DNA of 64,000 nucleotides from contig JAIQFL010000004.1 in assembly GCA_020073365.1 (NCBI GenBank), positions 1 through 64,000 on the forward strand, written 5' to 3'. Source of the DNA: Terriglobia bacterium (GTDB taxonomy: Bacteria; Acidobacteriota; Terriglobia; Bryobacterales; Bryobacteraceae). The position numbers and the translations under genes are program-made. Positions 35,002 to 42,947 of the stretch are shown here, piece by piece; positions within the stretch are counted from its first letter, which is position 1; each line of letters opens with the position of its first letter. The notes below the pieces were generated by a model that worked only from the letters and a program-made list of their open reading frames with translations, ran no database searches and was not told the origin of the DNA.

Positions 35002-35955
35002 TCAGTATCCGATCAATTCCTCGAAATCTACATTTCCGCCCGAAATCACTACGCCCACCGAGCGGATCTCCGGCGGCAACTTGTGGAACAGCACTGCGGC
35101 CACCGACGACGCTCCGCTGGGCTCCACCAGAATCTTCAACCGCAAGAGCATGAACTTCACGGCGGCGCGCATTTCGGCGTCGGTCACCAGTACCACGCGC
35201 TCCACCAGGCGCTGCAGCACGGGAAATGTCAGCTCGCCAGGCTTCGGCGAACGCAAGCCGTCGGCAATCGTATCGGGATGCGGCACCGAAACGCGCTCTC
35301 CTGCCTTCAAGGAGAGAAAGGTGTCGTTCGCGCCCTCGGGCTCCGCTCCAAACACCCGGATCGCCGGATGGATCGCCTTGGCGATGGTCGCGCAGCCGGA
35401 CAACAGTCCGCCCCCGCCGACCGGCGTGATCAACGCATCGAGCTGGCCCACCTCCTCCAGCAGTTCCAGGGCCGCGGTGCCTTGACCGGCCATGATCATG
35501 GGATGGTCGAAAGGCGGCACGAGGGTGGCTCCGCTTTCCTTCAGAATTGCCGCCGCGAGCGCCTCCCGGCTCTCGGTGAACCGGTTGTATGTGACGATTC
35601 TGGCGCCGCGCGCGCGGGTCGCTTCCATCTTCGATCGCGGCGCGTCTTCGGGCATGACGATAGTCGCCTGCGCGCCCACGTGTTTCGCCGCGATGGCGGT
35701 GGCCTGCGCATGGTTACCCGAAGAGTACGCCACCACACCGCGCGCCAGCACCGCCTCCGGCAGGGACAGAATCAAGTTCGAAGCTCCGCGAATCTTGAAA
35801 GCCCCGCCCCGCTGCAGGTTCTCGCATTTGAAGAACACGCGCGAGCCCGCCTCAGTATCAAATCCTGCCGAAGTAAACACCGGCGTCTTTTGCGCCAGCG
35901 GCCGGATTCGCTCCGCCGCCCGGCGCACATCGTCTGCGTTGATTGCGAGGTCCAT
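35002..35955 (-). CDS. PLP-dependent threonine/serine dehydratase (serine racemase-like)
   Basis: A 317-residue fold-type II PLP enzyme. Lys54 in GGAFKIRGASN is the Schiff-base lysine, SSGNHAQA (78-85) holds the substrate carboxylate, GGGGLLSG (180-187) is the phosphate loop. It lacks the regulatory ACT domains of biosynthetic IlvA (~510 residues), so it resembles TdcB or serine racemase and would turn threonine into 2-oxobutyrate or serine into pyruvate. It is divergent from the ilv operon, so a role in isoleucine supply is plausible but not shown. The ATG at 35955 fits the family N-terminus; the longer frame to 36192 covers the ilv control region. Confidence 0.9.
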   Translation of the reverse strand: MDLAINADDVRRAAERIRPLAQKTPVFTSAGFDTEAGSRVFFKCENLQRGGAFKIRGASNLILSLPEAVLARGVVAYSSGNHAQATAIAAKHVGAQATIVMPEDAPRSKMEATRARGARIVTYNRFTESREALAAAILKESGATLVPPFDHPMIMAGQGTAALELLEEVGQLDALITPVGGGGLLSGCATIAKAIHPAIRVFGAEPEGANDTFLSLKAGERVSVPHPDTIADGLRSPKPGELTFPVLQRLVERVVLVTDAEMRAAVKFMLLRLKILVEPSGASSVAAVLFHKLPPEIRSVGVVISGGNVDFEELIGY

Positions 35956-36132
35956 TGGTTTGAGTCTACCTGACCGGTGGGCGGAGGCTCCCGGCCGGTA
36001 ACAATCGGGAGAGCCCGGAAAGGCAGTAACACCCAAGAGTGGAGTTACGACGTGTCTCGAGCGGTCGCTCTCGATCCGCAGTGTGTGGGCGCCGCTGATG
36101 CCCGCATTAATAGAACTTATAGAATAAGCCAC

Positions 36133-36161
36133 TTGCATTTGGAATACTTGTAGGGTAGACT
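36133..36161 (+). promoter_or_regulatory. Putative sigma70 promoter of the ilv leader
   Basis: TTGCAT (36133-36138), 17-base spacer, TAGACT (36156-36161). The predicted start near 36168 is 12 nt before the leader-peptide ATG. Confidence 0.5.
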
Positions 36162-36179
36162 CTTTATTTAGTTCCTTCG

Positions 36180-36290
36180 ATGTCTCACGCATTCACAAGC
36201 CGGCTAGGTCGTTCCCTTTTCTGCAACACCATCGCTATTCCTGTAGGCATTGTTCTTATTCTTGAGGTCATCGTAGCCGGCCCCGCTTGA
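36180..36290 (+). CDS. Branched-chain amino acid leader peptide (ilv attenuator)
   Basis: A 36-residue frame, ATG 36180 to TGA 36288-36290. Of residues 18-32, 11 of 15 are branched-chain: Ile18, Ile20, Val22, Ile24, Val25, Leu26, Ile27, Leu28, Val30, Ile31 and Val32 (5 Ile, 4 Val, 2 Leu). This is the classic composition of ilv leader peptides, whose translation measures charged Ile/Val/Leu tRNA. It is followed by mutually exclusive RNA stems and an intrinsic terminator, then ilvB. The peptide has no expected function of its own. No strong ribosome site is seen (TAGTTCCTTCG before the ATG), so initiation may be near the 5' end of the transcript. Confidence 0.85.
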   Translation: MSHAFTSRLGRSLFCNTIAIPVGIVLILEVIVAGPA

Positions 36291-36329
36291 AGGCCGCCAG
36301 GGACTCGGTTCCCAAGGCCATCAGCGGGG
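36281..36329 (+). promoter_or_regulatory. Antiterminator of the ilv attenuator
   Basis: CCCCGCT (36281-36287) pairs with AGCGGGG (36323-36329), and GGCC (36292-36295) with GGCC (36316-36319). This gives a 7+4-bp stem that consumes the left arm of the terminator. The 5' strand overlaps the leader stop codon. A ribosome stalled at the Ile/Val/Leu run leaves it free; one reaching the stop covers it and allows the terminator to form. Confidence 0.75.
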
Positions 36330-36355
36330 CAAAGAGCCCGCTGGTGGCCTTTTTT
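36314..36355 (+). terminator. Intrinsic terminator (attenuator) before ilvB
   Basis: AAGGCCATCAGCGGG (36314-36328) pairs with CCCGCTGGTGGCCTT (36337-36351) over 15 bp with a single G-U. The loop is 8 nt (GCAAAGAG), and the stem is followed directly by TTTTTT (36350-36355). It lies 32 nt before the ilvB ATG. Confidence 0.88.
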
Positions 36356-36386
36356 GTTAGGTATCGACTTTTTTGAGGTAGAAGAC

Positions 36387-38120
36387 ATGTCAACGTTGAT
36401 GAGCGGCGCGAAAATGCTGCTGGAATGTCTGGTCCGGGAAGGCGTGGACTGCATGTTCGGCTATCCGGGCGGCGTGACCCTTCCCTTGTACGACGTCCTT
36501 TACGACCACCACATCCGCCACGTGCTGGTGCGCCACGAGGAAAACGCGGCCTTCGCGGCCGAGGGCTACGCGCGCTCCACCGGCAAGGTGGGGGTTTGCT
36601 GCGCGACCTCGGGGCCGGGCGCCACCAACCTCACCACCGGACTGGTGGACGCCATGATGGATTCCATTCCGATTGTCGCGATCACGGGTCAGGTTACCAC
36701 CAAGCTCATCGGCAGCGACGCGTTCCAGGAGGCCGACACATTCGGCATCACGCGGCCGTGCACCAAGCACAACTACCTGGTCAAGAGGTTAGAGGATCTG
36801 GGTCAAGCCGTCCACGAAGCCTTCTATGTGGCCGCCAGCGGCCGTCCCGGGCCGGTGCTGGTGGACATCACCAAAGACGTGCTGCAGGGCCAGGGGCACT
36901 ATCAGCCCGTGACCGCCATACACCTCCCGGGCTACAAGGTCTTCACCGAAGGCCACACCGGTCAGATTCGGCGCGCGGCACAAATGATCCAGGAGGCGGA
37001 GCGGCCGCTGGTGTATTCGGGCGGCGGGATCATCGCGGCCGGGGCAGCGGCGGAATTGCGCGAATTTGTGGAGCTGACGGATACGCCCACGGTGAATACC
37101 CTGATGGGCCTCGGCTCGCTGCCTTCGGAGCATCCCAACTTCATCAGCATGCCAGGGATGCACGGCAGCTACGCGGCCAACATGGCGATGTCGAACGCCG
37201 ACCTGCTGATCGCGCTGGGAGTGCGGTTCGACGACCGCGTGACGGGTCGCCTGGCGGCATTCGCCCCGCATGCCAAAGTCATCCACGTGGATATCGACCC
37301 GGCGGAGATCGGCAAGAACCGCGCCCCTGATGTTCCCATTGTGGGCGATGTGAAGCGCGTGCTGGTGAAGATTACCAAAGTGCTGAAGGAAAACCCGGCG
37401 GGGCCCAATGAGAAGCTCACGGCCGCGCGGCGGGCCTGGTGGCACCAGATCCGGGAGTGGAAGCAGGAGCATCCGCTCCATGCGGTTAGATCGGAGACCG
37501 AAATCAAGCCGCAGCACCTGATGGCCGAAATCGACCGGATCTCCAAGGGGGAGGCGATCGTCACCTCGGACGTGGGGCAGCACCAGATGTGGGCGGCGCA
37601 GTTCGTCCGCTTCAACGAGCCGCGGCTGTGGCTGAACTCAGGTGGCTTGGGCTCCATGGGCTTCGGGTTGCCGGCCGCGATCGGCGCGCAATTTGCGCGT
37701 CCCGACAAGCTGGTCTTTTCGTTGGTGGGGGATGGCGGCTTCCAGATGTCCATCCCGGAACTGGCGACCATCGCGAGCTACGGCCTGCCCATCAAGATCG
37801 TCGTGATGAACAACGGCCACCTGGGCATGGTCCGCCAGTGGCAGACCCTGTTCTACAACAATCGGCTGAGCGCCGTGGAACTGGACTGCTTCCCCGACGC
37901 CGAGAAACTGGCGGGGGCGTACGGCTTCAAGGGCAAGACCATCGACAAACCGTGGCAACTGGCGTCCGCGCTGGACGAGGCGGTGAGAGAGCCTGGGCCC
38001 TACCTGCTCAATGTGAAGGTGACGCCGTTCGAATGCGTGTACCCCATGGTGCCGGCGGGGGGCGCGATCAACGAAATGGTTTTGGGACCGCCCCAACCCG
38101 TGGCTGTGCCGGCGCCGTGA
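36387..38120 (+). CDS. ilvB: Acetolactate synthase large (catalytic) subunit
   Basis: A 577-residue ThDP enzyme that condenses two pyruvate to acetolactate, or pyruvate with 2-oxobutyrate, the first common step to valine, leucine and isoleucine. The catalytic Glu51 lies in VRHEENAAFAAEGYARSTGK. ThDP/Mg site GDGGFQMSIPELATIASYGL (about 451-470) with NN ending the motif (VVMNNGHLGMVRQWQ). The FAD-binding middle domain is intact. ATG at 36387 follows TTTGAGGTAGAAGAC. First structural gene after the attenuator; ilvN, ilvC and cimA follow. Its TGA stop lies inside a family A repeat. The last residues (PPQPVAVPAP) are a short Pro-rich tail. Confidence 0.97.
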   Translation: MSTLMSGAKMLLECLVREGVDCMFGYPGGVTLPLYDVLYDHHIRHVLVRHEENAAFAAEGYARSTGKVGVCCATSGPGATNLTTGLVDAMMDSIPIVAITGQVTTKLIGSDAFQEADTFGITRPCTKHNYLVKRLEDLGQAVHEAFYVAASGRPGPVLVDITKDVLQGQGHYQPVTAIHLPGYKVFTEGHTGQIRRAAQMIQEAERPLVYSGGGIIAAGAAAELREFVELTDTPTVNTLMGLGSLPSEHPNFISMPGMHGSYAANMAMSNADLLIALGVRFDDRVTGRLAAFAPHAKVIHVDIDPAEIGKNRAPDVPIVGDVKRVLVKITKVLKENPAGPNEKLTAARRAWWHQIREWKQEHPLHAVRSETEIKPQHLMAEIDRISKGEAIVTSDVGQHQMWAAQFVRFNEPRLWLNSGGLGSMGFGLPAAIGAQFARPDKLVFSLVGDGGFQMSIPELATIASYGLPIKIVVMNNGHLGMVRQWQTLFYNNRLSAVELDCFPDAEKLAGAYGFKGKTIDKPWQLASALDEAVREPGPYLLNVKVTPFECVYPMVPAGGAINEMVLGPPQPVAVPAP

Positions 38121-38144
38121 CACGGGCATTCCGGCCTGTGTGTG
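38117..38144 (+). repeat. Palindromic intergenic repeat, family A, copy 3
   Basis: GTGACACGGGCATTCCGGCC followed by TGTGTGTG. The TGA in GTGACAC is the stop codon of ilvB. Confidence 0.75.
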
Positions 38145-38172
38145 CCTGTTGGTGTAGTGGAGGATCAAAGAC

Positions 38173-38727
38173 ATGCTGCAGATCATTTCGTTAGTACTGG
38201 AGAATAAGCCCGGTGCGCTGATGCGAGTCACAGGCCTGCTCAGCCAGCGCGGTTACAACATCGAGAGCCTCACGGTGGCGCGCACCCTGGATCCGGAGCT
38301 TTCCCGGATGACGATCGTGGTGGACGTGGAGGCTACCCAGCGCCAGCAGGTGATCAAGCAGATGAACAAGCTGATCAACGTGCTCCAGGCCACCGACCTC
38401 ACCGAGTCGCCCGCAGTAGTTCGCGAGCTGGTGCTGGTGCGCATCCGGACCCCGCAGGAATCGCGCACGGCGGTGCTGAAAGAGGCCGAGATCTTTGGCG
38501 GCCACGTGGTAGATTCCTCCACCGAGGGTTATGCCATTGAGGTGACCGGCGATCCGGAGAAGTTAGGCGAGTTTGTAGACGTGATGGGAAGTTATGGCGA
38601 GATCGATGTGACGCGCTCGGGCGCGCTGGCGATCGCGCTGGAAGCCAAGAAGATGAAACTGCAGCCCCCCGTGCCGACCAAAGCCGGGACGAGTAACACG
38701 GGCATTCCTGCCTGTGTGGATCTTTGA
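38173..38727 (+). CDS. ilvN: Acetolactate synthase small (regulatory) subunit
   Basis: A 184-residue regulatory subunit giving full activity and valine feedback. N-terminal ACT domain (residues 1-75: [20 protein letters not shown] and [17 protein letters not shown]), then the C-terminal domain with [20 protein letters not shown] and [20 protein letters not shown]. The final residues after about position 172 ([12 protein letters not shown]) are translated from a family A repeat, extending the normal end of the family (~160-172). Whether this tail affects regulation is unknown. It lies 52 nt after ilvB. Confidence 0.96.
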   Translation: MLQIISLVLENKPGALMRVTGLLSQRGYNIESLTVARTLDPELSRMTIVVDVEATQRQQVIKQMNKLINVLQATDLTESPAVVRELVLVRIRTPQESRTAVLKEAEIFGGHVVDSSTEGYAIEVTGDPEKLGEFVDVMGSYGEIDVTRSGALAIALEAKKMKLQPPVPTKAGTSNTGIPACVDL

Positions 38728-38760
38728 CAGAAGCAACACAGGCAAGGATGCCCGTGTCAC
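38693..38760. repeat. Inverted pair of family A repeats between ilvN and ilvC
   Basis: The direct copy GTAACACGGGCATTCCTGCC+TGTGT (38693-38717) faces an inverted copy ACACAGGCAAGGATGCCCGT+GTCAC (38736-38760), 18 nt apart. The RNA can form a ~25-bp stem with two or three mismatches. It overlaps the end of ilvN and ends 13 nt before the ilvC ATG. Confidence 0.85.
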
Positions 38761-38773
38761 AGTTGGAGCAAAA

Positions 38774-39814
38774 ATGCCGAGACGCTTTTACGAAAAAGAC
38801 GGAAACCTGGATTACTTGAACGGGCGCACGGTCGCCATCATCGGATACGGAAGTCAGGGGCACGCGCATGCGCTGAACCTTCGCGATTCGGGCGTGGACG
38901 TGGTGGTGGGGCTGTACCCCGGCAGCAAGTCGTGGGCCAAAGCCGAAGCCGCGGGGCTGAAGGTCCAGCGCACGGGCGATGCAGCCAAAGCCGCGGACGT
39001 GGTGATGATCCTGGTGGCGGACCATATTCAGGCCGACCTGTACCACAACGAGATTGCGCCGCACATGACCCCCGGCAAGACCCTCATGTTCGCGCACGGC
39101 TTCAATATTCACTTCCAGCAGATCGCGCCGCCGCCGGGCGTGGACGTCTCGATGGTGGCGCCCAAAGCGCCGGGACATCGCGTGCGCGAGCTCTACACCG
39201 AAGGCGTGGGTGTACCGGCCCTGGTGGCGATCCATCAGAATGGCTCCGGGCAGGCTTTGGAACGCGCTCTGGCCTACGCGCTGGCGCTCGGCTGCCTGAA
39301 GGCCGGCGTTATCGAGACGAACTTCCGCGAAGAAACCGAGAGCGACCTTTTCGGCGAACAAGCCGTTTTATGCGGCGGGACGAGCGAACTGATTCGCGCC
39401 GGTTTTGAGACCCTGGTGGCGGCCGGCTACGCGCCCGAAATCGCGTACTTCGAATGCCTTCACGAGCTGAAGCTGATCGTCGACCTGATTCAGGAGGGCG
39501 GTTTGGGCTACATGCGTTACTCGGTCTCCGACACTGCGGAATATGGCGATTATACGCGCGGTCCGCGGATCGTCAACGATCAGACACGCGCCGAGATGAA
39601 GAAGATCCTGGCGGAGATTCAATCGGGCGAGTTCGCGCGGCAGTGGATCGAGGAGAACAAGACCGGCCGCAAGAGGTTCCTGGCCATGCGCGAGGAGGCC
39701 CGCAACCAGCCGGTGGAGCAGGTGGGCCGCGAATTGCGCGAGATGATGACGTTCCTGAAGAAGAAGAAGGAAGCGGGCGTGCCGCAGGAATCGGAAGCGG
39801 CGGCGAAGAAGTAA
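38774..39814 (+). CDS. ilvC: Ketol-acid reductoisomerase (class I)
   Basis: A 346-residue NAD(P)H- and Mg-dependent enzyme that isomerises and reduces acetolactate/acetohydroxybutyrate. Rossmann motif [20 protein letters not shown] (residues ~17-36). The metal-binding helical domain contains [20 protein letters not shown] and [20 protein letters not shown], typical of short class I enzymes. The last ~20 residues form a Lys-rich tail ([19 protein letters not shown]). ATG at 38774 follows TTGGAGCAAAA; the 20 residues read upstream come from the repeat and are excluded. Third structural gene of the attenuated operon. Confidence 0.97.
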   Translation: MPRRFYEKDGNLDYLNGRTVAIIGYGSQGHAHALNLRDSGVDVVVGLYPGSKSWAKAEAAGLKVQRTGDAAKAADVVMILVADHIQADLYHNEIAPHMTPGKTLMFAHGFNIHFQQIAPPPGVDVSMVAPKAPGHRVRELYTEGVGVPALVAIHQNGSGQALERALAYALALGCLKAGVIETNFREETESDLFGEQAVLCGGTSELIRAGFETLVAAGYAPEIAYFECLHELKLIVDLIQEGGLGYMRYSVSDTAEYGDYTRGPRIVNDQTRAEMKKILAEIQSGEFARQWIEENKTGRKRFLAMREEARNQPVEQVGRELREMMTFLKKKKEAGVPQESEAAAKK

Positions 39815-39831
39815 CAAGACCGTGAGAAGTT

Positions 39832-39857
39832 GTGAAAGAATCGCCCGCGAGCGGGCG
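39832..39857 (+). repeat. Palindromic intergenic repeat, family C, copy 2
   Basis: GTGAAAGAATCGCCCGC-GA-GCGGGCG, matching 719-747 in reverse orientation. It starts 17 nt after the ilvC stop. Confidence 0.6.
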
Positions 39858-39859
39858 CG

Positions 39860-39931
39860 CGGCAGGCGGAACTGCCTGCCCACCTCGGAAGCATAGGACC
39901 TGTTGTGGTGGCGCAGGCGGTTCCGCCTGCG
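39860..39931 (+). repeat. Tandem family B hairpins between ilvC and cimA
   Basis: Two hairpins: GGCAGGC-GGAACT-GCCTGCC (39861-39880) and CGCAGGCGG-TT-CCGCCTGCG (39912-39931). With the family C copy they fill most of the 153-nt ilvC-cimA gap and could affect processing or read-through to cimA. Confidence 0.6.
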
Positions 39932-39967
39932 AAGCGGTTGCTGCCCGTTAGCAATGCTGGTGCACTT

Positions 39968-41578
39968 ATGAAAATCTTTACCTTCGATACGACTCTCCGG
40001 GATGGAACGCAAGGCGAATCCATCTCTTTCTCCGTGGATGACAAGCTCATCATTGCGCAGAAGCTGGATGATCTCGGCATCGATTACATTGAGGGCGGCT
40101 GGCCGGGATCGAATCCCAAGGACAAGGAGTTCTTCTCTCGCGCCGGCGAGCTCCATCTGCAGCACGCGAAACTCACGGCGTTCGGCTCCACGCGGTTCGC
40201 CAAAAACCCGGTGGAGGAAGACCGCAACGTGCGCGCGCTGGTGGAGGCGGGCACGCCGGTGGTTTCGATTTTCGGCAAGACGTGGGACCTCCACGTGAGG
40301 CGGGCGCTCGGCATCACCGCAGAGGAGAACCTGAAGCTCATCTCCGAAACGGTGCAGTTTCTGAAGGACCACGGCAAGGAAGTGGTCTACGACGCCGAGC
40401 ATTTCTTCGATGGCTACGCCGCCAATCCGGACTATGCGCTCCAAACGCTCGAAGCCGCGCACCGGGCCGGCGCCGCCGTGCTATGCCTGTGCGACACCAA
40501 CGGCGGCACCATCACCGGCCGGCTGGTGGAGATCGTGGGCGAGGTGAGGAAGCGGTTCGATGGCGTGATCGGCATCCACACACACAACGACTCGGACGTG
40601 GCGGTGGCCAACGCGGTGGCAGCGGTGGAAGCTGGCGCCACCCACGTGCAGGGCTGCATGAACGGCTACGGCGAGCGGTGCGGCAACGCCAACCTGGGCT
40701 CCATCATCGCCAACCTGGAACTGAAGCTGGGACACACCACGGTAGGTCCGGAGAAGCTGGCGAACCTGGCGGCGGTGTGCCGGTTCATCGCCGAATTGGC
40801 GAACCTGCCGCTGCGCAACGATCAACCGTTTGTCGGCAAGAGCGCCTTCGCTCACAAGGGCGGCGTGCACGTCAGCGCGGTTCTGAAGGACTCGGCCACC
40901 TACGAGCACATTTCCCCGGAGAAGGTAGGAAACCGGCAGCGCGTCCTGGTGAGCGACCTCTCGGGCCGAGGCAACATCATGTACAAGCTCAAGCAGCACG
41001 GCCTGGCGGGCCGCCTGAGCGAAGAGGCGCGCCGCGAATTGCTGGAGCGCATCAAACAGATGGAATACGAAGGCTACGAACTGGAGGCGGCGGAAGGCAC
41101 CTTCGAACTGCTGGTGCGCGAGGCGCTGCATCCCGGGATGCAGTTCTTCGACGTGGACAGCTACGAAGTATCCACGCGCGCCGGCGGCCTGAGCCCATCG
41201 CGCACCACTGCGACCGTGACCCTGCGCGCCCAGGATGGCGTGCATTCCGCCACGGATACCGGCCACGGACCGTTCAACGCGCTGCACCTATGCTTGCGAA
41301 AATGTCTGGCGAAACTCTACCCGCAGATTCAAGAGGTGCGGCTGACGGACTATAAAGTCCGTGTGCTCGATTCGAACAAGGGAACGGCCGCCAAGGTGCG
41401 GGTGCTGATCGAGTGGAGCGACCATCGCAAGAGCTGGACGACGGTGGGTGTCTCGGACAACATCATCGAAGCGAGCTGGAAGGCGCTAGTGGACGCCATC
41501 CGGCTGGAGCTGATGCGGCTGACAGAGACGGACCACTCGGTGGAGAAGGCGGTAGAGGACTACTGCTGGGGCGTGTAG
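39968..41578 (+). CDS. cimA: Citramalate synthase (2-isopropylmalate synthase family)
   Basis: A 536-residue enzyme of the CimA/TIGR00977 type, which joins pyruvate and acetyl-CoA to (R)-citramalate and so starts the threonine-independent route to isoleucine. DRE-TIM barrel start FDTTLRDGTQGESISFSVDD (residues 5-24), metal ligands in IGIHTHNDSDVAVANAV and NGYGERCGNANL. The C-terminal LeuA dimer/regulatory domain begins near residue 400. The TQGE and HTHND variants favour citramalate over isopropylmalate synthase. ATG at 39968 is used; upstream residues in frame derive from repeats. Last gene of the ilv operon, consistent with Ile control by the leader. Confidence 0.92.
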   Translation: MKIFTFDTTLRDGTQGESISFSVDDKLIIAQKLDDLGIDYIEGGWPGSNPKDKEFFSRAGELHLQHAKLTAFGSTRFAKNPVEEDRNVRALVEAGTPVVSIFGKTWDLHVRRALGITAEENLKLISETVQFLKDHGKEVVYDAEHFFDGYAANPDYALQTLEAAHRAGAAVLCLCDTNGGTITGRLVEIVGEVRKRFDGVIGIHTHNDSDVAVANAVAAVEAGATHVQGCMNGYGERCGNANLGSIIANLELKLGHTTVGPEKLANLAAVCRFIAELANLPLRNDQPFVGKSAFAHKGGVHVSAVLKDSATYEHISPEKVGNRQRVLVSDLSGRGNIMYKLKQHGLAGRLSEEARRELLERIKQMEYEGYELEAAEGTFELLVREALHPGMQFFDVDSYEVSTRAGGLSPSRTTATVTLRAQDGVHSATDTGHGPFNALHLCLRKCLAKLYPQIQEVRLTDYKVRVLDSNKGTAAKVRVLIEWSDHRKSWTTVGVSDNIIEASWKALVDAIRLELMRLTETDHSVEKAVEDYCWGV

Positions 41579-41591
41579 TTTACTCTTCCTG

Positions 41592-41921
41592 CTACTTCTT
41601 GCCCAACTCGCGAATGTACGCCACTACCGACTGGATTCGCTCGCTCCCCAGAATGAGTTCGTAGGCCGGCATATGGCCCCTCCCATTGGCGATGGCGCGA
41701 GTCAGGTCTGAATCGGTCTGTTTTTGCACCTCGGGCGATGTTAAATCGCGCATTTTCCACTGCTTGCCGATGGTCGTGTCAGCTTTCCCGTCGAGCCCGT
41801 GGCATCCGCCGCATTTCTGCTTGTAGATCGCTTCGCCGCTCTGAGGGCTCTTCTGTGACTGGGCGCACACCAGAATGCCGCCGGCAAGCGCGGGGACCGT
41901 CAACCACCTCAGTAGTCTCAT
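41592..41921 (-). CDS. Small monoheme cytochrome c
   Basis: A 109-residue exported class I cytochrome c. Signal peptide residues 1-20 (LLRWLTVPALAGGILVCAQS), heme motif CGGCH (37-41) in EAIYKQKCGGCHGLDGKAD, axial Met in GRGHMPAYE, and the C-terminal helix SVVAYIRELGKK. Likely a soluble periplasmic electron carrier. Single gene, convergent with cimA. Confidence 0.9.
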   Translation of the reverse strand: MRLLRWLTVPALAGGILVCAQSQKSPQSGEAIYKQKCGGCHGLDGKADTTIGKQWKMRDLTSPEVQKQTDSDLTRAIANGRGHMPAYELILGSERIQSVVAYIRELGKK

Positions 41922-42035
41922 GCCAAGACTATGAGCACGTCGAGTGCCGAGTCGGAGAGGCCGGCGGGCGTGGCTGTCGGAATCGCTTACGCGGCCTGTT
42001 CCCGGTTCCGATGGGAGCCGGTAGAATGGTGAATC

Positions 42036-42947
42036 GTGAAGCGGAAACCTCCCTACCGATACATTCTGTCGCTGCCGGAGCGCGCAATTCGCTCGTTGGG
42101 AGCGCTATCGGGCGGGCTGCTGCGCGAGATCGGCAACGTCGCGCTGCCGGCCAGCGTGCGGCGAACCACATTATATCGGACCATGGTCGATGTGGCGCTG
42201 CAGTTCCTGATCGAGGAGGTCGGGCAGGTGGAGCACATCTACCCCGCGGAAGGGCGACTGGCGGAGAACTTCCTGCTCAAGCGGACTGCGAGCCACGGAA
42301 TCGAATTGCTGGGGATTCTGGCGTTTCATGCCTCGCCGATTTGGATCCTGGCGGCCCTGGCGGACGCTACCGGTGGGGGCCGCAAGCTCATCCAGGAGAT
42401 GTCGCAGGCGCTGCAACAGGAGGGACTGATCGAGGGCGAAGTGCATTTCCAGACCCTGGACCAGGTCCTGGACGGTCTCGAAAAGACCAGCGAACACCTG
42501 GCCACGACGCTCAATCTACCGCCCGTAGACATTGCGGGACTGCGCCGCGAATGGAGCCGGTTGAAGAGCGAACTGCAGACGATTCCGCCGCGGAGTTTGC
42601 CTGCGCCCGAGCGCGTGGAGCGCGTCTGGATGGAGCTGCAGGAGTCGGCCAAGGAGCAGCACCGTTCGGTATTCGTGGTGTCTTCGCTGATGGCCATCTC
42701 GACCGTGGCGCATGTGCCGGCGAACGTAGTGTGGCTGTCGCGCGCGGCACGCTCCGCGGCGCGGCGCACGGGAAAGGTGATGGGCGAAGCGATTCTCGAC
42801 CACTACAGCGAGGCGCTCGGAGAAATATCGAGGACGGGATTCATGGCGTACTGGACCCGGGAGTTCCGGCCCTATCTGCGCGGCGCGGCGGAGCAGTTCG
42901 CGCCCGGCCATGAATCGGCTACCGAGCGGTGGCTGAGCCGGCCGTGA
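42036..42947 (+). CDS. Conserved hypothetical protein with two hydrophobic regions
   Basis: 303 residues, GTG start at 42036. It opens YILSLPERAIRSLGALSGGL and continues with RRTTLYRTMVDVALQFLIEE. Hydrophobic stretches lie at about 93-108 (ELLGILAFHASPIWILAALA) and 220-240 (SVFVVSSLMAISTVAHVPAN), linked by a helical region with LEKTSEHLATTLNLPPVDIA. The overall pattern (lipid-facing helices, Gly-rich ends) is loosely like EcsC-type membrane-associated proteins, but I cannot confirm membership. A TAGAAT box 12 nt upstream may be its -10. The TGA stop is inside a family A repeat. Confidence 0.7.
   Translation: MKRKPPYRYILSLPERAIRSLGALSGGLLREIGNVALPASVRRTTLYRTMVDVALQFLIEEVGQVEHIYPAEGRLAENFLLKRTASHGIELLGILAFHASPIWILAALADATGGGRKLIQEMSQALQQEGLIEGEVHFQTLDQVLDGLEKTSEHLATTLNLPPVDIAGLRREWSRLKSELQTIPPRSLPAPERVERVWMELQESAKEQHRSVFVVSSLMAISTVAHVPANVVWLSRAARSAARRTGKVMGEAILDHYSEALGEISRTGFMAYWTREFRPYLRGAAEQFAPGHESATERWLSRP

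Noticed and set aside
36185-36454. Minus-strand 89-residue frame across the ilv leader
   Set aside because: It is the reverse complement of the leader peptide, terminator and ilvB start, whose functional signals read on the plus strand.
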